Positions 1 to 11,867 of a DNA stretch of 64,000 nt are shown in pieces. Position 1 is the stretch's first letter, and the number at the start of each line of letters is the position of its first letter. A program made the position numbers and the translations under genes. The notes beneath the pieces were generated by a model that worked only from the letters and a program-made list of their open reading frames with translations, did not search any database and was not told the origin of the DNA. This DNA comes from Sparassis latifolia (taxonomy: Eukaryota; Basidiomycota; Agaricomycetes; Polyporales; Sparassidaceae). The stretch is taken from positions 2,108,001-2,172,000 of the forward strand of contig CM031555.1 in the NCBI GenBank assembly GCA_018466975.1, read 5' to 3'.

Positions 1-946
1 CATTTGGTGCATGAGAGTTAATAATTGCTTCGAAAATCCTTACCGAGCTCGATGAAGGCTCCAATTTCATCACATTGAACGTTGTGTTGAAGGGGAAGGG
101 GTTCGCAGTACTGTCAAGACCAATTCTGCGCGGCGGGTCGTCGATAAATGTGGCTTCCGTGGGTATTCTCCAAGGCGGAGGTGCTATTAGACCTATATCT
201 GTGACGGGGGGGTCTTCTTCGCGCGTGACAGGATATTCGAGATTCTGGAGGTCGACGTCGTTTACTGATGTCGCGCCCGGCCAATCACGGTTAGTGTAGT
301 CGTGCGGGAAAAATTGAACAAAAGAGTGCCCTTCACGCTTGAAGGGGTGTCCGCAGCTAGAATAAATTCCGGGAGGTCCAAATACTCTGCCCAAAAGTGT
401 CGTGTTGGGTATGTACCAGTCCTCGTAGCAGCTGCCCTGCCAATATCTGAATGAGCACGGATAGGTGTCGCCACGACGGATTCCTGCGTGATAGCATTCG
501 TCAAGATTCGAGGGCGTGGGCTCGGGGTTCCAGTCAGCGGGCGCGAGAGTGTCCGTGGGTGGAATCGGGGTATTGATAATATGAGTACTAGGTTCCAGTG
601 CTGAAATGAGAAAAGAGTCTGCCGAGTTGGATTCTATAATGTGCGAATGAGGTTCGAAGTCGAGGGGGTGCTCCGGAGTTGCGAGAAGCTCGTGCTCACT
701 GTTGGAGGAGTGTGAGTTCTTGAAAACTAGATAAGTTCTGTCGGGTCACTCATCGATGGTGACCTGGTTGTCATGCTGCCATGGCTGTCCGAGGAGAAGG
801 TCGAAGGGAATGTGGTCAGCAACGTAGAGATTCGCCCAAGTGGTGACCGTGCTGCACTGCAGCGGGACTTGCTGGACTAAGCCGAGGAGATCTCCTTCGC
901 CACTGTTTGCGTCCTTCATGGTAATTCGGTAGCTGCGGCTGAGAGG

Positions 947-3292
947 TCATTGAATCTTGTCTTTCCATACGCGTGAGTATACGATGTTTAACATTGAACC
1001 TGTGTCAACAATGGCCTTGATCTGGCACCCATCGCAATCAATAGAAAATTGAATAAGCACGCACTGATTTCGCATAATAATAGTACTTGCCACCATATTA
1101 TTGTCGGGCTCTGCGGGTGCCCATTTGTACTTAATAATTTCCGATAAATAATTAGAAATCTCTCTTGAGGATCCAATTACCTCGCCTACTGAAATTGTAA
1201 TAGGAGTACTCAATATTTTATTGAGTACTGTCACAGGCTGAACCTGACCCAAAAGAGCGGATTGGGTGGGAAGGTATTTCCGCACTTTCTCCGATTTTTC
1301 GGGCTCTGCCTCCTTATTAGCTGGGATTTTTGTAGGAACTGATGATGACTTACGAGACTTCTTTGGCTTCTCTGGGGTTTCATCTTCCATAATAACATTG
1401 TCATCTTCAGGATCAAACTGAGGGGGCTGAATAATAATTGGGCGGGGTTCTGAGGGTTTGTCCGCTTTAGGCTTATCTGCTTTGGCTTTGTCAGCTTTGT
1501 CATCAAGTCTCTGAGCCCAACTAGGCTTGGCAGGAGGGAACACACCTTCAAAGCGCTCCTTGCGTGCTCCCTTGGTGGACTTGGAAGAGCGCTCAGCAGG
1601 CATAACAAGGATGTCAGATTCAGTGTCAGAAATGCAAGCCATGGTTTCCGCAGTAAATGAGATAAAGTTTGACTGTGCAAGCTGGGTTTTATGGAAGGCT
1701 GAGACAATAGGCTCATCCCTTCCTCTGCGAATAGGAGACCCATCTGGCATTGTTAACTTGCCATTTATGTCACATTTTATTGTCCCTTTATTCAAAAGGT
1801 CAATAATCTCTGGACAATAATTCATGGAGTGCCCTTTCTTCCCGCAACCATAACAGGTCATTTCTCCATGTGACAATGGTCTATTGTCTGCCATTGTTGC
1901 AGGGGGTCCTCCTGAATGCACAATGGGTGATGAAGTGGATTCTCCTGGCCTCCTAGGATGTTGTACAATTTGTACAATATCCTTATCCAACTTGTATGCC
2001 CTGTAAAACAGAGTAGAGTAGTTAGGATCATCCAATGACAGTGTCTGAAGTTTCCTAATAATTGTTTCTACTTCATCAAATTCTTCTGCTGCTGTTTCCT
2101 CATCTTGTAATGCACGCAGGCGCACATGCACCTTATGGCCTGACTCCATCTTGCGCTTCTTCTTCCTCTTGATTTTTCCAGATTTATCTTCAGAGCTTGA
2201 AGTCTTCTTTGGCTGTTTCTTGGAACTCTTCTTGTATCTAGAAAATTCATCATTGCTATTTTTCGACTCAGCAGAATCTGAATCAGAGTCCGTACCATCC
2301 TCAGAATCAGATTGGTCTTGATCATGGTCAGAATCTGACTCAGATTCATCGGCATCAAATCTATCACGGCGAAACATGTCCTCCAAAGATTTTAACATGT
2401 TTGCAACAGTAAAGGGCTTTGTTAAATCATGGGCAGGGTTAATTCACAGTACACGTGATTCAATTCTTGGCCTAAGGGTCCTAGGTAACCCTTTCCAAAA
2501 TGCCTTGTTATAAGTGTCTTCATCTATCATATTCTTCTCCTTTAGCCATCCAGCAATATGCTGAAATCCACGATAGTAGGAACGTACTGTAGAAAGTGAG
2601 TGAATAGAGGAATGACGTGCTGTACGACAAAAATCCTTAAGGTCAGTACACTTGAACCATCTTTCATTCCTTTCTGAATCATAAATCTTCAAAATTTCTG
2701 CCTTGAGATTATCCCAGTTAGGAGTCTTGTAGTCAGAGAGAGTTTCTATTACCTCTCGCACTGCTCGACTACAATATCGGCCAATTGTTTTACACTTTAA
2801 TCCATTATCAGTTACCTGATTAAAGGACAGTAAGGCATCATAGTCTTCCAGAAAGTTCTTAACTTGGGATGACTGATCTTTAAAAGTCCTTGGAGCTTGT
2901 TTTCCTCCACGCACAGGCATATCATGAACTGAGCGAGTCTTAGACATGGTGGAAGAACTGGTTAATAGGGTGGTGGTGAAAACTGAAGTGGGGTTAGTGG
3001 ACGAGATGGTGGTGGATTGTATGACCGCTGTGGCTGTGGGTGCTGACGACGATGGATTGGACACTGTGGCCGCTGGTATTGCTGAGGTCGCTGTGGACGT
3101 AGTGGGTACTGGTGCTGATACTGTGGCTGAGGCTGATAAACTGGCTGATAAGGGGTTACTGGAACTGGTAGAACCTGGATTGGAAATGGAGGTGGTGGGA
3201 TTATTTGAGGAGTTACCAGACAGGGATGATATACTGGTACTTGATAATCCTGAGGTGGGTGTAGGTGATTGTGATGATGGCACATTGGGCAA
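947..3292 (-). pseudogene. Gag-protease of Ty3/gypsy element, two in-frame stops
   Basis: Seen: one frame runs from an ATG at 3292 to 947 with a single TGA at 2444-2446, and the frame is unbroken on both sides of it. The first part (3292-2447) has a Ser/Thr/Pro-rich N-terminus followed by a capsid-like helical region around 2940-2450. The second part (2443-950) has acidic and lysine-rich stretches, a zinc knuckle with the pattern CYGCGKKGHSMNYC near 1810-1860, and the protease active site IVDTGS near 1000-1020. A second TGA at 947-949 cuts the protease short, and homologous protease sequence continues beyond it. In life the product would be the structural Gag and the maturation protease. A shorter internal start at about 2944 is possible. 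Confidence 0.78.
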
Positions 3293-3380
3293 GTGGAAAT
3301 GGGGAAAGTAAAGGGGGTATTATGAGGATAGTATGTTATCTGATAAGCAAGGAAACTACCCCTCACGGTGGGCTCCAGTT

Positions 3381-4131
3381 TGACAGATGAGAATGGTGTT
3401 TTGGATAAAACACAAACCAAAACAAAATCCTCCTGAGGTCACCGGACTTGAACAAAGTCGGGAAATATTCCTCAGTGTATTCGTTGTAGTAATCACTTGG
3501 TTACCTGGTAGTAATCAAGTGTGAGAGTGTGTGTGTGAGTAAGAGGGAAAGACTGTCTTATAATAAGACAGAGAGAATGACCGAGTTATAAGTGACCGAG
3601 TTGACAGATGACCGATTGACAGATGACCGAGTTATGACTTGCTTGATGCCTATAATGCTATGCCTGAATAACACTGTATTCAGGTAAGTATGAACTTGAG
3701 TATATACCGACTAGTGACTACTGGGGGTGAGAAGAATGCTCTGTAATGTAAGAGCAACAATTTTCCTCTGGAAGTCCAAGTGGACTTTCAGGGTTTATAT
3801 ACTAAAGAAGGTGGGAAAATCTAAATAACAGAAAAGCGCCTTCAATAGAAATAACAATAGAAAATGTGATAATAGAAGTCTGAGTCATAACAATAAGAAA
3901 TGACTCTGAATAAAACAAAAGAGAGTGGGGGATAATAAAAATAATAAAGACAATATAAACCTACCTCGCTATTGTCCTTCTAAGTGTCAGACATTAGTCA
4001 GCAAAGATAACCAAGCACTTCAGTGACTAAAACAGACAGAGTAATAGTGCAAACAAGCAGTGATCGATATTTGAGTATAGTACTTGAACGTGTGTGAGTG
4101 GAGAGGTTGAGCAAGTGAGACAGCGAGTACA
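3381..4131 (-). repeat. Probable 5' LTR of the Ty3/gypsy element
   Basis: The stretch lies directly upstream of gag on the minus strand and has no coding sequence. On the plus strand it begins TGACAG at 3381 and could end GTACA at 4131, so on the minus strand it would read TGTAC...CTGTCA, with the usual TG...CA ends. A possible primer-binding site (TGGAGCCCACCG, minus strand) follows within about 4 bp at 3377 and below. The second LTR is outside the window, so the boundaries are inferred, not matched. Confidence 0.4.
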
Positions 4132-4372
4132 AAGAAAAATTCCTCATCAATCCTAGACCCGCGATGTTCCCTTCCCACTGGATCCCTCAGCATCAACTTC
4201 TTCCTGGTCTCTAGTGCATGCGAAGTCTAGCTCATAAGCTTCGCCATAAATACGAGCTCTGGCATGCGCAGCCTTGGCAGCTTTGGCCTTGGCTTTTGTT
4301 GCCTTATTGTTGGCCTTGGCCTTGGATCGCTCTGCTTGCCAAGCTCAATATCTAGAGTATTGCGTTAGTTAT
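4132..4372. other. Junction sequence, no clear gene
   Basis: Minus-strand translation gives a Lys/Ala-rich stretch (about 4345-4163) ending in a stop. It may be another retroelement scrap, but no domain is recognisable. I see nothing else here. Confidence 0.3.
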
Positions 4373-4640
4373 GTGAGTTTTATATTGAAACATGTTACAC
4401 GTCTGTCAATCCTAGAAATCAGATCCTCGATGAGCACCGCCTACCATCTCCAGTCGGATGGAGAGACAGAACATGTAAACCAAGAACTAGAAGTATACCT
4501 CTGACTCTACTGCGGCAATAACCCTGAGTCATGGGTAGACCGACTACCGGACCTCAAATTCTGCCATAACACTCAAGAACACTCAGCACGGAAGATGTCG
4601 CCATTCCGTATGATGATGAGATATGAACCACGTGGAATCT
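4373..4640 (+). pseudogene. Ty3/gypsy integrase fragment
   Basis: Plus-strand reading shows the integrase core segment [20 protein letters not shown], which contains the third catalytic acidic residue (Glu) of the DDE triad in the usual context. It is followed, after a stop codon at about 4501, by a same-frame WVDRLPDL...HNT segment and a YEPRG segment typical of the integrase C-terminal part. The upstream DDE Asp residues are absent, so this is a scrap. It is opposite in strand to the neighbouring element at 1-4131 and is therefore a separate insertion. A TIR element begins right after it at 4641; sequence after that element (6077 on) does not clearly resume the integrase. Confidence 0.75.
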
Positions 4641-6076
4641 CACTTCAAGGTACCCTTCTGACCTAGCTCTTAGCTTCAACATAATCTATATTGTGTAGTG
4701 ACTAAGAGCCTCTCAGGTGTCAGACAGACCATGGTACTAATACATGTCCCAGGGCATTATATGGGATTACCTAGGGCAAAGGCAGGGCAAAGGCTGGTCT
4801 AATGGCATAATTATTATATGGAATGTCCTATAGTACTAAGGCATTGATATTTATATCTCAGTATGACTGGTTGTCCCATGATGCCAGGGGTACATAGAGA
4901 TGTCTCACTATTAGTAAAAGATGTATTTTCAGGCTATTGTATGATAGTTTTTTTATACTTTGTTCTACAATCATATTGCATACACTCTAATTATAAAAAC
5001 AGTGACTAGAATACTGTAAATAAGTGTCTTATTTGCACTTTATATATGGTGAAATATTTATAGAAAGCAGGATATCCCATATCAAGTATTGCATATGCAT
5101 TTGTAATGTTATAAAGACTATATTACTATTGGTAGCATGTACAACAACTTCATTAGCTCGTGTAACAACTAAGACAGGTCAAACAACAATGTTTATTCTC
5201 GTGTTTTAAAATCAATTTTACATTTTCTGACATAATGTTCAGACTAACATGATATAATCTTTGGCATAGAGTATGTATCATAGCTATACTACAACTTTCA
5301 CCAAGTGTCTCAAGAAATACGACTACTCAGTCTACTAATATACCAGTAAAGGAGATATATTCTTATCATGTCTCCTATCATATACTGTATTTGAATGAAA
5401 AAAGAAAGGCATTTGACCTAAGACTTCAGTCAAATTACACTCAGAAATGCATTCACTGAATGACATCTTTGTATTATGGGATGTCCCTTTATGTGATGGG
5501 ATATCCCTTGTAAGGACCTGTCACTCTTAAACCTTAGTAATTCAACTGTTAGTATAAATCTCTAGATAATTATAGTAGTTAAATAGAAACTTCAGGCTAA
5601 AGAAGAGACTAAATATCTGTGAATCTTAAAATAACATCTTAGGATGTCCTTAAAATGGGAGATCTCATCTTATATAATATGCAAATAAAGTGCTTGTTTA
5701 TATCACTATAGTCACTGTTTTTATAATTAAGGCTTAGATAATATGATAGTGGAATAAAGTATAAAAAAACTACCATACAATAGCCTGAAAATACATCTTT
5801 TACTAATAGTGGGACATCTCTATGTACCCCTGGCACCATGGGACAACCAGTAATACTGGGATATAACCATCAATGCCCTAGTACTATAGGACATTCCATA
5901 TAATAATTGTGCCATTGGACCAGCCTTTGCCCTGCCTTTGTCCTGGGTAATCCCATATAATGCCCTGGGACATGTATTAGTACCATGGTCTGTCTGACAC
6001 CTGAGAGGCTCTTAGTCACTACACAATATAGATTATGTTGAAGCTAAGAGCTAGGTCGGAAGGGTACCCTGAAGTG
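4641..6076. mobile_element. Non-autonomous long-TIR DNA transposon, copy 1
   Basis: The two ends are inverted copies of each other over roughly 420 bp: 4641-5060 against about 5650-6076. The left end reads CACTTCAAGGTACCC and the right end is its complement (GGGTACCCTGAAGTG). The roughly 600-bp centre has no long reading frame, so no transposase is encoded. The same family recurs at 11,868-13,270 (arms and part of the centre similar) and as a deleted copy at 11,501-18,801. No clear target-site duplication flanks this copy. The superfamily is best inferred from copy 2, whose 8-bp duplication suggests hAT. Confidence 0.82.
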
Positions 6077-7731
6077 ATAAACGAGTCAATCGAAGAAATA
6101 GCAGTGTGATAGATCCAAGATTGATATCAACCTAGAAGTTGATGATTTTGAGTTGCAGACCATGCAGCTGCTTCTTGTCATCGTAGGGACAGTTGATCCT
6201 ATCCCAAAGGACGAGTAGCATAACTTGTCGATATGGCGTCATTGCTCATGAAAGAATATGAGATGATCAGCAAAATCCCAGCCATAGAAGTCATCCATAT
6301 ATACTTGTGTAAAGTGGGCCATTGCTTTGCATGGCAGTAATAATTTCTGAAGAGGTTTAATAAGATATTTCTGAAACCATACTAATTTGAATTAGTATAT
6401 ATTATAAAGTTTAGTATACATACTATAATATTGTAAGATCTAAGTTGAGGACTTCTGATATACCTTTTATAACATATGATAAAAGTTCTACAGTTGCATA
6501 ATGTATCATACAATAACCTGCAGTGATCTGTTAATAACTATCTTCTGATCCATTCTCACCTCAAATGATATCATTCTCTAATTCATTATTATCTCAAACA
6601 CCATCATTCTCTCCTCTATCCTCTCCTCGAATGCCACTATCCTCACCTTCATCCTTCTTATCCTCTCCTCTATCCTCTTCATCCTGCAGTCTGTATTTGA
6701 CCTCAAGGTCATCTATGCACTTAAGTAGGTTACTTGATTCGTGGTTCTCTAATTACATAATGCCAGCATTTGAAACAAATGTAGTAACCTGTGAGAAAAG
6801 TACCTGGAGGCATCATCAATAAGTCTGAGGATAAAAAGATCTATAACTGTAAATCAAATGAGCATGGAGAGAACTAGGGCAGGACAATGAAGATTCAAGC
6901 ATGGTTGATTTGTATGCAGGATGGCCATGATGGATACATCAAAGATGAGATAATATTGTAGAAAGAGGCATAATCTCCATCTTATTATGTATAAATGCAG
7001 CTGGTGAGCATTGTGAGCTGACAGTCCACCCTCACTTTTTATCAGTGCAGAATAGATATACATGTGTTTTTCACTTTAGAAAGCAAATGTCGCAGCTTCA
7101 GAAGCCAACACCTGTGATATAAGCTACTTTATAACTGTGCAAAACATACACTCTATATTTCACATAATTTGTGTCTTTCAGCTCCATGTGATATAAGCTT
7201 ATTATGTATAAATGCAGCTGGTGAGCATTGTGAGGCTTCTCTACCTCCAAAAGTGTATAGTAGTATGCAAGACCCCCTACCTCTAAGAGTATTATCTTGA
7301 TCTCTGAATCTTGTATGTTTATGAGACCTGAACAACATCAACATGCGTGCCAGTGATTAAAGAGAAATTCATTATACTTTTTTCTTTAATGACCACCACA
7401 GGACATATCAAACTATTATACTGCTCTCATAAATGAATACTAATTAGGATATGAGGAATAATCAAATAATATAGTAGCCTATTCTATGAGACTATACTAA
7501 GACTCATTACCCACCAACTCTTTCTTCACAAATGTTACTCAAATTACTGTATTACTCTCATCAGGATATGAGAAGAAGGTAACTTCCTCCACCAAATAAT
7601 GTGACATGAATTTACCTGATGACATTATGGCTGTAAAGAAAAAGAGAAAAGTATAATATATTCCTTCTCATTTTTTTCATTTCCTTCTTCTCTTATAATG
7701 TGGACCTATCAAGAAAAATAGTCTACTCAAG
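6077..7731. other. AT-rich sequence without a recognisable gene
   Basis: Only short, low-complexity reading frames occur (for example a Ser/Pro/Leu-rich one at 6565-6822). A direct repeat of about 40 bp containing TTATTATGTATAAATGCAGC appears at about 6980 and again at about 7198, some 215 bp apart. Nothing else can be supported. Confidence 0.5.
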
Positions 7732-8893
7732 CACTTTGGGATACCCCATGTTCCCAGCAATTAGCTAAAACAATTACTGTCATACATCTCCACTAAGTGT
7801 TGCAAAATGTGTGGTCTGTCCAGATCCTTATTACAAATTTCACATCACTGTCTGGTGGTTCATGACCTTGTATAATCTCTTATAAATTTGTAATGAGATT
7901 GTATAGTGGGTAAAGTCTCTTATTCTTCTATTATCCTCAATTTGAGTACTTTGTCCAGCTTGTCCCTATAGATCATTACTTGTCACGTGATGTCAGGGGG
8001 TAGAATGAGACTTTTCAGGCTAGGTTTTCACATTTTATTACTGCAAAATCCTTTATATATTTTAATCTTTCTACATCTGTATAGACTATAAAATGTATAT
8101 TTATAATACTAGCTTAAGCAATGCTGCATCTGATTACAGCCAGCCAGTAAAGAACATCTAATTTTAACATTAATAACTACTCTCTTTTTAGTACACTAGT
8201 ATTGAATTCTTGTTATTATACCAGACATAAATAATGAGTTTTATTAAACAGGTTAGTGAAAATAGTGCTTGTAGTAATAAGCAACTAAAGTAATGGTGAC
8301 AGACTGTAATTCAGATAGTAGATTCCTACAGTGCATATAAATGAATATGTGATAGAATACCATTATATTAGAATATAACTCAGTTTATTATAGTGATCTT
8401 ATTCTTTCTTGACACCTTCCCATATTTTGGATTTATAGGCTAAGACATTTAGTAGACTGTTCCATACACATTTAAAATTGTATCATATTTTTTATTATCA
8501 GAACACTTAGTTTCAATATAATCTATAGCATATTGTACCTACAAGACTTTCAAGTGCTGATACATTTAGATCATTAATCTATATTAATAATCTACTATGG
8601 AATTATCCAATGTATGAGATAGTTCAATGAATTTGTTCTCACAGTTTGGTCAGAAGTTCGTCACGGGATAAGCACTCATTAAGGGCTCATCCTGCATAAA
8701 AATAGTTACTTCGTACCTCAGAAATTGTAATTAAAATTTTATATAGGATCATACAAGGTTATGGACCATCCAGGCAAAGATGTGGGATATGTAATAAGGA
8801 TCTGGACAGACCACACATTTTGCAGCAATTAGCCGAGACATACGATAGTAACTGTTTCAGCTAATAGCTGAAAACATAGGGTATCCCAAAGTG
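7732..8893. mobile_element. Long-TIR DNA transposon, related family
   Basis: The left end (CACTTTGGGATACCC at 7732) is matched in inverted orientation by the right end at 8893 (GGGTATCCCAAAGTG), and similarity continues inward for about 170 bp (to about 7905 and from about 8720). The terminal sequence resembles that of the 4641-6076 family, suggesting a sister family. The interior is AT-rich with no transposase frame. No target-site duplication was visible by eye. Confidence 0.7.
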
Positions 8894-11010
8894 TAGGGCT
8901 AATGTTTCATTAGCATGATAAACTTCCACAAAGAGCTTATGGCCTTATTCGTGCTTCACCATATAACAAATCAGCTTCTTCACTGTCATTTTCAGTAAAC
9001 ACTCTTCAAGAATCTCGTGACTGTTCAGAAACTTGATGCAGTCTTCGAGTTTGAAGTGGTTATATGTGAGGGCACAGCCATCAATGGCTTTGCTTCTGCT
9101 GCTTTTTTGTTTCAGGTAGCAGTGTATGTGGCACCTTTGACCCATGATAGCAGCTGGCCAGACAGTGAACCAGTTGTTACTGTGCATAAGTTAAGTTTTT
9201 CCTGAGGATCTTGTCCTTTGTTTTACAAAGCAAATAACTCACATTCCTGCAAGCCCAATCTTTGTGATTTTGAATCATCCTCTTCAGGGATGATACCAAG
9301 TGTATCAATGGCAAGCTTCCCACCATAGGTTTTTTCTAGTGGGTCATTGAATGAGGCTAGGAGTTCATTTGTGTGAGCATGGCTGACTGCGACACTTGTG
9401 ACTTCATGGTGATGCACGAACAGTGCTGTGATCAAATTGAGGCTATGAAGGAGGCACAACTCACCTCTCGAGTAATCAATGACCCTGAGGCCAAGTTCTT
9501 TCAGATCAAATTCTCAATCTAGGTCTGTTTTTTGTTCAAGTGCCCCCAGCAGGAGAGTGAGTGTTTGAAACTCCTCAATCAACTCACTGGCACTAGCATT
9601 TTTCAAAGCCTCTGCATCGAATGTGAATTCCAAAGCAAGAGGATCCTCCTGATGGTGTTGCTTATTAGGAGGTGTCGATCCTTATTGCAGTAATGTCAAT
9701 ATTGTGCTAGGATCATCATCAGCACACTCACACGTAAGGTACACAAATCAAGAATAATGAACTAACAGCAGTCGAAAAGCAGCATATAGAGCTAAGTTGC
9801 CTCTGTTTGTCCATGCTGCCCTACATCTGAGAACCATTTGAGCAGGAGGAATTTCATCATTGGTGGGTGAACTGGGTAGCAGCTGATGATCAGATGCAAT
9901 GTCATTTTTGCACTATGAGAGAATTAAATGGATAGATCATTGTTTCTTATCAGTCAATTCATGTCGTTGAGGGCTGAGAGTTTCGCGACATATTGCTGTA
10001 TGTTGGTAGCACGACCATTGATGATGATGACATGCCATGTCGGACAAAACTTGCCAATCTCATCATGCAATGCTATAAAAGAGAGCTGAAGAATCCACAT
10101 ACAGTAAAGACAATGAAGATGGAGCTGAGAAAGAAGAAGATGGGGTTAAAGGCAATGGCAATTACAACTGTCCATCTGGATCTGAGGACAATGATTACTC
10201 GTTCTCAGATACTGAAACTTCTCTGACACCAGGTCAGTGAGAGATATGTTTGCAGCAATGTCTCAGAGGCTGCCTCAGGCAAGGCAGCTGGACACAGTTG
10301 TGGCTTATATATCAGCAACTTTCATCAGAAAAAGGGCTAAGAAAGTGGTGAGAGCTACTTCTCGATGAGTCAAGTAACTTGAGCCCAGATTCTGTGATTC
10401 ATCCAGGAGATACATTCTAGATAACTGTTCCTGTGACCACATTAATCCTGTGGCTGATTGGAATGGCGGCAAGAGTTTCTGCATGGCCATAGTATATCTT
10501 TGACTCAAATTCATCCCTGAGATCAGATTCCTGATATGCTGTAAGGCTGTGATTTTCTTTGCTCTTCTTCAGGCTTATTTATTGCATTGTCATGTAACCC
10601 TCATCGGTGTTGGCACTGGGGAAGGACTATAATGCTCGGCTGAAGAAAGTCCTCGATCATATCTCTGCGACCTTCGGCATTCGTTAGAAGCAGAATGAGG
10701 CTGATATTTACAACATTATCCTGAGTAAACTCTCATACAGCCCACATTCTTTAGCACCACCAATTGAGTGCTACTTCTGCACCCAATGTCATGCTTGGTA
10801 CTAGTGCGAGAATGAGTTTTCAAAACACTATGCCTGTATATGTCCTTTGATGGCAAAATTTCAGGGTTGGCCCCTTCATCAGATGGTTACTCTCCACAAA
10901 GGTAGTGGTCCTTCTGGCTCCATTGAAGGCAACACCAGTTATTTTCTTCACTTGCCTCTTTGTGAGGGTTGGTCTCCTGAAGGTCACACAGAGGAAGAGG
11001 TCAGGGTGAT
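8894..11010. other. Degenerate coding relics, family not recognised
   Basis: Several short frames on both strands look like ordinary protein broken by stops. Examples are minus-strand pieces at 8945-9187, 9223-9483 and 10,305-10,514, and plus-strand pieces at about 10,230-10,360 and 10,760-11,000. The last contains a Cys/His pattern (CYFCTQCHAW, then a stop, then CENEFSKHYAC) that could be a decayed zinc finger. I do not recognise a family. An old transposase or another element's passenger gene is possible, but this is inference. Confidence 0.35.
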
Positions 11011-11242
11011 ATCATTGTCAGTTATAAAGGATAATCTTTAGTGCTTATAAGTTACAATAAAGGCTGAAATCCAGGTTTAATAAGCAGATCATATATAAGA
11101 ATAATCTACTGCTCTCAAACATGAGGATTATCCTAAGCTAATCTGAAGGTAATCTAAAGGGATAATTCAAAGCCTAAGGATAATGCTAAGGATCATCCAA
11201 AGGATTATCCAAAGCCAAAACTAATTTAACAATTTGCACTCA

Positions 11243-11324
11243 GCCAAGATTGAACTCTCAACCTCAGATAAAAGTCACATGACTAAAAAACTTCACACAC
11301 TTTAACCACTACACTATATCAGCT
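11243..11324 (-). repeat. tRNA-like A-box/B-box module (left arm)
   Basis: Read on the minus strand, ATATAGTGTAGTGGTTAAAG (A-box-like) is followed about 50 bp later by GAGGTTGAGAGTTCAATC (B-box-like). The spacing suits an internal RNA polymerase III promoter. No complete cloverleaf can be formed, so it is a tRNA-derived repeat, not a tRNA gene. Confidence 0.5.
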
Positions 11325-11658
11325 TAACAATTTTTACTCATATATAATATACATAGTAGATTTTGCTCAAAGGACTTATACAAATTCTGCTCATCACAAA
11401 AGTGGTGACTGAGTTAGACATAAGACAAAGAATGTTTCTAGTACTAGAGTATTTACAGGTTGTTCTATGATGTCAGAGGTACATAAGATATTCCACTATT
11501 CACTTTAGAGTACTCTTTATCTCTAGCTCTTAGCAACAAAATCTTCTATAGTGTGTCATTGCTAAGTGCCTCTTAAGTGCCAGTATGATCATAGCAGTAC
11601 CAATACATGTCTCAGGGCATTGAAAGATTGCTCAGGGCATAGATAGAATGTAAGCTAG

Positions 11659-11843
11659 TGTGAGCTGGTTGTCTTCCGGCGAGCACTCAGAACAAAACAG
11701 AAACGAGATGTCTTCGTTGCAATGTACAGAACGGGTCTCATAAGTACATGAGATCCAAATGAGTGAGTATGGAACATACCTTCATTGCAATGTACAGAAC
11801 GGGTCTGAGTTGTAACGAAGGGGCGGCGCGGATATGAACGGAT
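11659..11843 (-). repeat. 3' LTR of chromovirus (5'-truncated)
   Basis: It matches the 5' LTR at 18,276-18,496 from TGTGAGC onward through shared words such as GTTGTCTTCCGGCGAGCACT. The part that should join the end of pol is missing; the sequence passes directly from chromodomain coding (WLPRHI) into LTR sequence. Flanked on the left by GCTAG (11,654-11,658). Confidence 0.85.
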
Positions 11844-11867
11844 ATGACGGGGTAACCAAACATCATG

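Larger units (their letters stand above)
1..4131 (-). mobile_element. Ty3/gypsy LTR retrotransposon, partial, decayed
   Basis: Seen: reading on the minus strand from about 4131 leftward there is a probable 5' LTR, a gag-like capsid region, a CCHC zinc knuckle and an aspartic protease. Below 946 the protease continues in pieces: the LLGQPW motif typical of the retropepsin C-terminal half is readable near 760-800. The remaining sequence to position 1 reads as a Pro/Ser-rich linker that normally precedes reverse transcriptase. Reverse transcriptase, RNase H, integrase and the 3' LTR must lie left of the window. Two in-frame TGA codons interrupt the gag-protease frame, so the copy is inactive. 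A 278-bp piece of a related gag recurs at 19,220-19,497. Assignment to Ty3/gypsy rests on the domain order and protease style; which clade is not certain. Confidence 0.8.

Noticed and set aside
2946..3311. Plus-strand frame rich in Val/Ala/Glu (121 codons)
   Set aside because: It is the opposite strand of the Ser/Thr/Pro-rich start of Gag.
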